From Bacteroidota bacterium (lineage in GTDB: Bacteria; Bacteroidota; Bacteroidia; Bacteroidales; B18-G4): a stretch of DNA of 54,331 nucleotides. Location of the stretch: NCBI GenBank assembly GCA_018831055.1, contig JAHJRE010000186.1:1-54331 (forward strand). Reading direction: 5' to 3'. Each line of letters starts with the position of its first letter. Position 1 is the first letter of the stretch. Below the pieces are notes generated by a model. That model had not been told where the DNA came from. It saw nothing but the letters and a program-made list of their open reading frames with translations, and did no database searches. A program made the translations under genes and the position numbers. This document shows positions 18,744 to 25,363 of the stretch, piece by piece.

Positions 18744-18834
18744 TTAACCCATAATCCATAACCCATAACCCATAACCCAAAACTCATAACTCATCACTCA
18801 TAACTCATCACTCATAACCCATAACCCATAAAAA
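18744..18834. repeat. tandem array, 7-nt unit ATAACCC
   Basis: About 12 head-to-tail 7-nt units run up to 12 nt before the next start codon. Most are ATAACCC or ATAACTC, with ATAATCC, ATCACTC and AAAACTC variants. Differences are mainly C/T transitions at fixed unit positions. The phase is kept for the whole array. There are no spacers of the CRISPR kind and no coding potential. Confidence 0.9.
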
Positions 18835-18846
18835 CACAACAACGCC

Positions 18847-19956
18847 ATGAAACAAATTACCATTACAATTTTATTTTCCCTCTACCTTGGTGTGGTAGCA
18901 GGCCAGATGCACTGCAATTATGCACATTATGAAGGCAGTCTTGAAAACGGGACTACTTATATCGCTGATCTTACCTTTAGTAACGGTAAAGTTACCGGAT
19001 ATTATTATTACGAGCTTCATCAGCAAACCGGGAATGCCGATGTGGTCATTTATGGTGACTGGAATTATCTGGAGGGAAAAGTGGATGGGAACAACATCAT
19101 CCTTTACGAAATGAACAATGGGGATACAAGTGCTGTTATTCGCGGAAGTATTAGCGGAAACCTGGAAATAAAGGGTGATTGGGAGTCTGGAATGCGGGGT
19201 CTGAGTTCGGAATTCAATATAAAACCTGTCTTTCCGGAGGGAACGGTAGAATTCCGGTCTTACTGCCATTTGGCTGATACTGCATTGACGAAGAAGACGG
19301 ATTCACCGAAAGCTGAGATAAATCTTAGCTTACTCCTTCCGGCATCCAGTGTAAAACCGGGACTTGCAAGCCTGATGAATAAATATATCCTTCAGGAATA
19401 CGCCCAAAAGGACGAAGGCAGGGATGGAACCGGCATCCTGAAAAATATTCGTTTTACATTTTTCAAACAGTATGTTGAGAAGAATAAAGACCTCTATGAA
19501 AGCGGGTTTTCCTTCAACTGGGTGAAATATCTGAATTCTGTCATTTATTACAACGAGGACGGATATACTGTATACCGGATCAATAACTATGGTTTCACCG
19601 GGGGAGCTCATGGCATTACCAGAATCAATTATATTGTCTTCGACACGGAAAATGGTGTTAAACTAAATAAAGAAGATATTTTCATTGAAGGATATGAAGA
19701 CCAACTTTCCGGGCTGATCGACAAAAAACTTAGAGAGTTATTTGAAATCCCCGCAGATAAATCACTTCAGGACGGGGGATTTTTTGAGAGCAAGGTTCAA
19801 GCCAATGATAACATCTTAATGAATATGAAAGGATTGGGATTTTTATATAACCAATATGAGATCGCTCCTTATTCCTATGGGCAGATAGAAGTGTTTTTTT
19901 CATTCGCAGAATTGGAGTCTATTTTTATTCCGGGATTCAGGAAACTGATATATTAA
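18847..19956 (+). CDS. secreted DUF3298-domain protein
   Basis: The 369-aa product has a signal peptide (about 1-20, ending GVVAGQ). The N-terminal half is beta-rich ('NGTTYIADLTFSNGKVTGYYYYEL'). The C-terminal DUF3298/RsiV-type domain, about 165-365, has 'SVIYYNEDGYTVYRINNYGFTGGAHGITRINYIVFDTENG' and 'YEIAPYSYGQIEVFFSFAEL'. In RsiV-like proteins this fold binds lysozyme or peptidoglycan-related ligands, but in Bacteroidota it is usually of unknown function. Its start codon is reached directly from a 7-nt repeat array, so the 5' leader is repetitive. An MscS gene begins 12 nt downstream. Confidence 0.75.
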   Translation: MKQITITILFSLYLGVVAGQMHCNYAHYEGSLENGTTYIADLTFSNGKVTGYYYYELHQQTGNADVVIYGDWNYLEGKVDGNNIILYEMNNGDTSAVIRGSISGNLEIKGDWESGMRGLSSEFNIKPVFPEGTVEFRSYCHLADTALTKKTDSPKAEINLSLLLPASSVKPGLASLMNKYILQEYAQKDEGRDGTGILKNIRFTFFKQYVEKNKDLYESGFSFNWVKYLNSVIYYNEDGYTVYRINNYGFTGGAHGITRINYIVFDTENGVKLNKEDIFIEGYEDQLSGLIDKKLRELFEIPADKSLQDGGFFESKVQANDNILMNMKGLGFLYNQYEIAPYSYGQIEVFFSFAELESIFIPGFRKLIY

Positions 19957-19968
19957 TAATTCACGAAA

Positions 19969-20805
19969 ATGAATAATATCAGGGACTTATTCAATTTAAA
20001 ACTGATCGATACCCAGCATTTTGAGATTTCCATCTATAGTGTGTTGCTTATCCTGGCCTGGATCATCGGTTTGAGGATTGCGCTTTTCCTTATCAGAAAA
20101 ATCCTGAATAAAACGGAAAGCAGGAAAAAGCTGAATCAGAATCAAACATTTGTGATTTACCAGATCATAAAATATTTTGTGATTGTTATCGCAGTTGTGG
20201 TGATCCTGCAGAGTCTCGGTTTAAATCTGACCATATTGACTGCCAGTTCTGCTGCTTTATTTGTTGGTATTGGCCTTGGGTTGCAGCAGGTTTTTAAAGA
20301 TATGTTTGCCGGATTGATTCTTTTATTTACCGGAACGATTCGAATAGGTGATATCATTGAAATAGAAAATATTGTGGCCAAGGTAACGGGTATTGGATTC
20401 CGGACTTCAACCGTAGTGACAAGGGATGATATTGATATGATCATACCCAATTCGCTAATTATTTCCGAGAAAGTAATCAACTGGTCGTATAATAATGACA
20501 CGACAAGGTTCACACTAGAGATAGGGGTTGCTTATGGTTCTGATGTGGATCTGGTAAAGAATCTCTTAATGGAAGCTGCCGGAGAGCATCCGGAAGTATC
20601 CAAGGAACCCGAGCCCTTTGTCAGGTTTACTGATTTTGGGGAATCATCTCTTGATTTTCAGTTGTTGTTTTGGAGCAAAAACATGTACCGTATCGAAAAT
20701 GTATTAAGCGACCTTCGATTCAGCATTGATAAAAAATTCAGGAATCATGGTGTAAGTATTCCATTCCCGCAAAGAGACGTTCATATTCGGACTAACAAAC
20801 TCTGA
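19969..20805 (+). CDS. mechanosensitive ion channel, MscS family
   Basis: The 278-aa protein has three N-terminal hydrophobic helices. The third is the Ala/Gly-rich pore-lining helix ('LTASSAALFVGIGLGLQQVFKDMFAGLILL', about 85-115). A cytoplasmic beta/alpha-beta vestibule domain follows ('GTIRIGDIIEIENIVAKVTGIGFRTSTVVTRDD', 'IPNSLIISEKVINWSY'). Such channels release solutes on hypo-osmotic shock. It lies 12 nt downstream of the DUF3298 gene and the two may form one transcript. Confidence 0.92.
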   Translation: MNNIRDLFNLKLIDTQHFEISIYSVLLILAWIIGLRIALFLIRKILNKTESRKKLNQNQTFVIYQIIKYFVIVIAVVVILQSLGLNLTILTASSAALFVGIGLGLQQVFKDMFAGLILLFTGTIRIGDIIEIENIVAKVTGIGFRTSTVVTRDDIDMIIPNSLIISEKVINWSYNNDTTRFTLEIGVAYGSDVDLVKNLLMEAAGEHPEVSKEPEPFVRFTDFGESSLDFQLLFWSKNMYRIENVLSDLRFSIDKKFRNHGVSIPFPQRDVHIRTNKL

Positions 20806-20851
20806 CTCTATTTATTAACTGATACGTTTGGGGTGATGGGTAAACAAAGCT

Positions 20852-20955
20852 ACAAGTTGCAAGCTACAAGCTACAAGCTACAAGCTACAAGTTACAAGCT
20901 ACAAGCTACAAGTTACAAGTTGTAACTGTAACTTGTAACCTGCAACCTGTAACTC
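20852..20955. repeat. tandem array, 7-nt unit ACAAGYT with inverted half
   Basis: Ten 7-nt units in one orientation (ACAAGCT or ACAAGTT, one GCAAGCT) are followed by five shorter-phase units in the opposite orientation (GTAACTT, GTAACCT, GCAACCT). The junction makes a hairpin with stem GTTACAAGTT (20912-20921) and AACTTGTAAC (20930-20939). The array fills most of the gap between mscS and the Na/Pi cotransporter gene. The same word recurs, reversed, at 37312-37395. Confidence 0.9.
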
Positions 20956-20988
20956 TCCATCAACTTTCCTTTTTACCCATTTTATTAA

Positions 20989-21008
20989 TTTAACATTAAG
21001 TTTTTCAT
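20989..21008 (+). promoter_or_regulatory. possible degenerate Pho-box-like site upstream of the Na/Pi cotransporter
   Basis: TTTAACAT at 20989-20996 is followed by TTTTCAT at 21002-21008. The first half equals the half-site of the stronger direct repeat at 25286-25303, while the second matches five of seven bases with a 12-nt period. A -7 box (TATTTTTGC) follows at 21048. This is only suggestive on its own. Confidence 0.3.
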
Positions 21009-21047
21009 CAACAGGCGATCTGGCCATTAAAGGTTTGATATTATCCC

Positions 21048-21056
21048 TATTTTTGC
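21048..21056 (+). promoter_or_regulatory. putative -7 box (TATTTTTGC) of the Na/Pi cotransporter gene
   Basis: TATTTTTGC matches TAnnTTTGC fully and lies 19 nt before the GTG start at 21076. No TTG is present at the expected -33 distance, compatible with an activator-dependent promoter. Confidence 0.5.
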
Positions 21057-21075
21057 AGGATATTTTGTCCAAACA

Positions 21076-22776
21076 GTGAATATTTTTAACCTGATACTGG
21101 ATATTCTTACCATTGCCGGTTCTCTGGGGGTATTCCTCTATGGGATGATCCTGATGAGTGAATCTCTTCAGAAAGTTGCCGGCAGGAAAATCAGGAAAAC
21201 ATTTTCCGCAATCACTTCTAACAAGGTAAAAGGAATTCTATCCGGAACCTTAATAACTTCTGCCATACAATCGTCATCGGCAACAACAGTGATGACAATC
21301 GGTTTTGTAAATGCAGGACTTTTGTCGTTATCGGAGGCAATGGGTGTAATAATGGGAGCCAATATCGGAACGACTGCAACACCCTGGTTGGTATCCATTC
21401 TGGGATTTGGGAAGACATTCAATATCAATGTAATTCTCCTGCCTTTGATAGCTCTTAGTCTCCCTTTATTATTTTCCGGCAAGAATACCAGCAAATCCTG
21501 GGCTGAGTTCATCATAGGGTTTGCCATACTTTTTCTTGGATTGGGATTTTTAAAGGATTCTATACCCGCTTTGGATGAAAGTTCCGCTTTGGTCCAGTAT
21601 ATCCGACATTTTGAAAATTTCAGTTTTACAAGCGTGTTATTGTTTGTTGGGATCGGTTTCATCTTTACGATCTTTTTCCAATCTTCAAGTGCGGTGATGG
21701 CCTTCACTTTTGTTATTGCCAGTGATGGCTGGATATCATACGAAATGGCGGCTGCCATGGTATTGGGAGAAAACATAGGCACCACAATTACTGCGAATAT
21801 TGCTGCATTTGTTGCTAATTACCGGGCGAAGCGGGCAGCCTTATTTCATCTGTTTTTCAATGTCTTTGGAGTCATCTGGTTTTTGCTCCTGTACTTTCCC
21901 CTTCTGAATTTGATTGCAGGTATCACCGAGAAACTCCAGGGTTCCGACCCATTTGTTAATGCCGGTGCCATCCCGCTTGCACTTGCCATTTTCCATTCCG
22001 GGTTCAATATAAGTAATACACTGATACTACTTCCATTTACAAGATTGATCGAAAGATATCTGAATCATATTTTCATGAGGAAGGATGAACTTCAGGAAAC
22101 CCATAAGCTGGTTCACATTAACTCCTCCTATCTTAGCACATCTGAGATCTCCATCGTATTGGTAAAGAAGGAGATATCCGCCTATGCCTCGCTGGTAAAA
22201 AAAATGTATGATCTCGTTCCTGAATTTCTTATGGAGAAACGACCAAAGAAATACGACAAACTATATCACAAGATCAAGAAGTACGAGGATAATGTTGATG
22301 AGATCGAAGTAGAGATAGCAAACTACCTCACCAGAATATCGGAAGGAAAACTCAGTATCAAAGGAACCAAACAGGTCAGATCTATGCTGAATATGATCAA
22401 TGAGATAGAAAGCATGGGTGATGCCTGCAATAATATGGCCAACAGTATCCGGCAAAAGAATAAGCAAAACTTGTATTTTATCCAGGAACAACGTGACAGA
22501 CTTAATGATATGTTTTCATTGATCGACGAAGCCCTTAATCTTTTAATCCAGCACCTGAACCTGGAATACGATCAGGTAAACGAAAAGGAAGCCATATCAT
22601 TGGAGGAGAAAATCAATGAGTTACGGGACAGGATCAAGGAAGAACATATAATCAACCTCAAGGAAGAAAAGTACACGTATCAGACGGGTATTTATTACAT
22701 AGACCTTGTTTCCCAGCTCGAAAAAATGGGAGATTATATCATTAATGTTACGCAATCCGTTGTACAATCCAAATAG
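21076..22776 (+). CDS. Na+/phosphate cotransporter family protein with PhoU-like C-terminus
   Basis: The 566-aa protein belongs to the NptA/NaPi-II (PF02690) family. The inverted-repeat core carries the diagnostic 'AIQSSSATTVMTIGFVNAG' (about 55-75) and 'FFQSSSAVMAFTFVIAS' (about 200-217) motifs with 'GANIGTT' and 'GENIGTT' after them. Residues about 355-560 form helical, charged PhoU-like bundles ('KYEDNVDEIEVEIANYLTRIS'). It should import phosphate with Na+ across the inner membrane. GTG at 21076 is the start because no ATG lies near the conserved N-terminus. It opens a phosphate uptake region and converges, with a 9-nt gap, on the porin-lipoprotein operon. Confidence 0.9.
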   Translation: MNIFNLILDILTIAGSLGVFLYGMILMSESLQKVAGRKIRKTFSAITSNKVKGILSGTLITSAIQSSSATTVMTIGFVNAGLLSLSEAMGVIMGANIGTTATPWLVSILGFGKTFNINVILLPLIALSLPLLFSGKNTSKSWAEFIIGFAILFLGLGFLKDSIPALDESSALVQYIRHFENFSFTSVLLFVGIGFIFTIFFQSSSAVMAFTFVIASDGWISYEMAAAMVLGENIGTTITANIAAFVANYRAKRAALFHLFFNVFGVIWFLLLYFPLLNLIAGITEKLQGSDPFVNAGAIPLALAIFHSGFNISNTLILLPFTRLIERYLNHIFMRKDELQETHKLVHINSSYLSTSEISIVLVKKEISAYASLVKKMYDLVPEFLMEKRPKKYDKLYHKIKKYEDNVDEIEVEIANYLTRISEGKLSIKGTKQVRSMLNMINEIESMGDACNNMANSIRQKNKQNLYFIQEQRDRLNDMFSLIDEALNLLIQHLNLEYDQVNEKEAISLEEKINELRDRIKEEHIINLKEEKYTYQTGIYYIDLVSQLEKMGDYIINVTQSVVQSK

Positions 22777-22785
22777 AGCAGATGA

Positions 22786-24162
22786 TTAGTCCTTGAGGAA
22801 CCCTGCCTGGCTTATCAATGTCCAGCCTGAAGCCCAGTTAAACAAGTAGAAGGCCCCCTTGAAATTTGTTTCTTCAAACCAAACATCCGGAACAGGTTCC
22901 AGGCTGCCGTATACATCACCTCCAGGAACGGGTTTGCAGTAATTGGCTGTCACTTCGATGCCCGGATCGGCTATTCTGTTTCCCGCTGAAATAAAACTAT
23001 TCCTGAATGTTTCATTCTGAAAAGTCACATCAACTCCTGCAGAAGCATAAACATGGAAAATACCTGCAGGAGTGTTGTCGTTCACCTGGTTAAAAATATT
23101 ATTTGCAATCCTGAGATTACCACGTTCAAACTGGCGATAGCTGTCATCGCTATCCTGAACATATTCGATAAAAACACCTTCCGATTGCCGGATAATAACG
23201 GAATTAGCAAGAGTACCCGCAGCATTGGAAAAGAACTCCATTACCTTCATATCTGCCGACATGTCTCTTCCAATAAGAGTGGCATTGAAAATATAAGGAT
23301 TTGAATATGGCAATCCTGTGACCGGATCGATTCCACCACCTGCTTCGATCAGCTTATCGCCGGATGATGGAGATTGAATGGCCAACCAGAACTGACCGTA
23401 TCCCCTGAAACCAAGATCAAAATCAATAGCATCGTCATCACAGAAAGCCACAACCATATGCCTGCAATTGACAGTCCCCCCGAAAAACTCTATCCCATCG
23501 TCAGCGTTTGAAACCACTTCAACATAATCTACCACGGTACCATCTCCGACACCTGCAAGAGTCAGACCATTAATCTCATTACCTTCGCCAATATTTGTTC
23601 CTCCGTGCCGCACAGAAACATAGCGTAAAACCCCGGAATTATCATTATCATCAAAACCACCGTAAATTCCGCGGGGCTCAGTTAATGGGATTCCTTCAAT
23701 ATGAGATTCATGTGAAGAAAGATTCAACTTTGCATTACCAAGAATAATCAGACCTCCCCATAAACCTTTCGTTTCCAGGGGTACAGAACCTTGCAAATCA
23801 TCTCCTTCCACGGTAAAAATGATGGGGTTTTCAGCCGTCCCCTCTGCATAAATCTTCCCTCCCCTTGCAACAATAAGCGCACTGGCAGCACTTCCCTGTC
23901 CGGTCTGAGCACGGATTACCGTTCCAGGTTCAATAGTAAGAACCTGGCCATCGTTTACAAAAATCAACCCACTAAGCAGATAGGATTTTGAATTCTTCCA
24001 GGTCACTGTTCCTGTCCCTCCCCCTTTATCGGTGATCACTTCCACTCCCTGAGGGATTTCATAATCACCTTTCCTGCAGGAAGATAGAAGAGCAATCATC
24101 AATAGCAATCCAATTGCATTTCCTTTTGAAAAGAGTAAAAACCGCCAATGATTCTTAAACAT
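22786..24162 (-). CDS. beta-helix lipoprotein of the phosphate uptake region
   Basis: The 458-aa product has a lipoprotein signal peptide with lipobox 'ALLSSC' (Cys near 29). A right-handed beta-helix-like body follows: 'YLLSGLIFVNDGQVLTIEPGTVIRAQ', 'ALIVARGGKIYAEGTAENPIIFT', 'GLWGGLIILGNAKLN', 'GVGDGTVVDYVEVVSNADDGIEFFGGTVN'. This is a common Bacteroidota family often found beside porins, without an established biochemical role. It lies 42 nt downstream of an OprP-like porin gene and is very probably in the same transcript. An inferred role is a surface partner of the porin for binding phosphate or a phosphorylated compound. Confidence 0.72.
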   Translation of the reverse strand: MFKNHWRFLLFSKGNAIGLLLMIALLSSCRKGDYEIPQGVEVITDKGGGTGTVTWKNSKSYLLSGLIFVNDGQVLTIEPGTVIRAQTGQGSAASALIVARGGKIYAEGTAENPIIFTVEGDDLQGSVPLETKGLWGGLIILGNAKLNLSSHESHIEGIPLTEPRGIYGGFDDNDNSGVLRYVSVRHGGTNIGEGNEINGLTLAGVGDGTVVDYVEVVSNADDGIEFFGGTVNCRHMVVAFCDDDAIDFDLGFRGYGQFWLAIQSPSSGDKLIEAGGGIDPVTGLPYSNPYIFNATLIGRDMSADMKVMEFFSNAAGTLANSVIIRQSEGVFIEYVQDSDDSYRQFERGNLRIANNIFNQVNDNTPAGIFHVYASAGVDVTFQNETFRNSFISAGNRIADPGIEVTANYCKPVPGGDVYGSLEPVPDVWFEETNFKGAFYLFNWASGWTLISQAGFLKD

Positions 24163-24204
24163 ATTTAGTGGATTTAATACAACCTGTTTAATTTGCAGTC
24201 TATC

Positions 24205-25215
24205 TCAAAGACTACACTCTAAATTAAGATATATATAAGCTTCATTTTCTGCATTTTTTGCATAAGGATACCAATCCTGATAATTCAATGCAAACCTGAC
24301 TTTGGGTAAAGGAGAATATTGTACACCGCCTATAAGAGTACTTCCGTCTCTGGCGAGATTCCATGGATAATCATCCCCTGCCAGCATATTTGATTTCACC
24401 ATATCATAACGGCCAAAGATCTGTAATCTCGGCAGGATATTCCACAATCCATATACGGAATAGCCATAACGGTCATATTCCTTCATATAATTCTCATTCC
24501 ATTTGTAATTATATTCACAGGCAATCCTGAATCTTGTTTTATATTCATATCCCAGGAACAATGACATGGTCGATTGTTTGACATCTTTGGCCGCCAGGTC
24601 ATAGTATATTCTTAAGGACAATCCTTTTAAAGGTTTTAAGGTAGTACCCCACCCCCCTTTATAAGTATAGTCATTCTGAAGCTGAGTATACCCTTCTCCG
24701 TTCATAATGGTCATATCAGCAAGTATCCAATCCGAGATCTCATAAACGATATTCCAGCCGAGGTCTGCGGAAGAGCCAAAACGGTATTCATCCTGGAATG
24801 ATTTGAATACATACCGGTGATCCCAGTATTTTTCCTGATACTTGAACTGCAACAAATCAATAATTCCGAAGCTACTTTTGATTTTCCCTTTGGTATATGT
24901 AATGCATGCGTTTTTAAAATAAGCATAGCGTCTGAGAAGGGAGTATTCGGAAACATCATCCGGACTTCCAATATCCAGTTTGGCTGTGAGTGTAAATTCG
25001 GGAGACAGGTAATATTCATAACCAAAATAAGCCCTTTTCACCTCGAAGGCCGATTGCGAATTTCCTGGTGAAATGCCCGCATAAAAATCACTGTACAAGG
25101 TAAGCAAGGGTTTCCCAAAAGATAAAAACTCTTCTTTTTCAGAAGGCTGGCTCATTCCTGAAAAAATATTCACAATAAAAATGAGCAGTGTAAGCGAATT
25201 TTTTATTATTTTCAT
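24205..25215 (-). CDS. phosphate-selective porin, OprO/OprP-like
   Basis: The 336-aa product has a signal peptide (about 1-22, ending SGMSQ) and a 16-18-strand-like barrel pattern. Typical features are 'FEVKRAYFGYEYYLSPEFTLTAKLDIG' near the N-terminus, 'YFKNACITYTKGKIKSSFGIID', 'GWGTTLKPLKGLSLRIYYD' and 'FALNYQDWYPYA', ending in 'YIYLNLECSL'. The R-A-Y-F-G-Y...KLDIG stretch is like phosphate-selective porins O and P, though this protein is shorter than Pseudomonas OprP. It is divergent from the PiT phosphate permease gene, with a Pho-box-like repeat between them, which supports a phosphate role. Confidence 0.75.
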   Translation of the reverse strand: MKIIKNSLTLLIFIVNIFSGMSQPSEKEEFLSFGKPLLTLYSDFYAGISPGNSQSAFEVKRAYFGYEYYLSPEFTLTAKLDIGSPDDVSEYSLLRRYAYFKNACITYTKGKIKSSFGIIDLLQFKYQEKYWDHRYVFKSFQDEYRFGSSADLGWNIVYEISDWILADMTIMNGEGYTQLQNDYTYKGGWGTTLKPLKGLSLRIYYDLAAKDVKQSTMSLFLGYEYKTRFRIACEYNYKWNENYMKEYDRYGYSVYGLWNILPRLQIFGRYDMVKSNMLAGDDYPWNLARDGSTLIGGVQYSPLPKVRFALNYQDWYPYAKNAENEAYIYLNLECSL

Positions 25216-25285
25216 CAGGCCAATATTATGTACTGCAAATCAAACATGAATCCAATTATCAGAGAGCAGCAAAGTAATAAAAAAT

Positions 25286-25303
25286 TTAACATTTTCTTAA
25301 CAT
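25286..25303. promoter_or_regulatory. Pho-box-like direct repeat between porin and PiT genes
   Basis: Two exact copies of TTAACAT (25286-25292 and 25297-25303) are separated by TTTC, an 11-nt period. This is the architecture of PhoB/PhoP sites, which have 7-nt direct repeats with 4-nt spacers; the B. subtilis half-site is TT(A/C/T)ACA-like. It lies in the 148-nt gap between a divergent porin and PiT permease, just upstream of the presumed -33 position of PiT and over that of the porin. Confidence 0.55.
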
Positions 25304-25363
25304 ACGGAAACAAAGCCATAGAGTCGGAATACCTATTTTCGTTCCCTGCTAAATGACCTGTTA

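Noticed and set aside
18744-18834. Repeat array resembling a CRISPR
   Set aside because: Units are 7 nt and directly adjacent with no spacers; no cas genes are in the window. The same applies to the arrays at 20.9, 37.3 and 53.2 kb.
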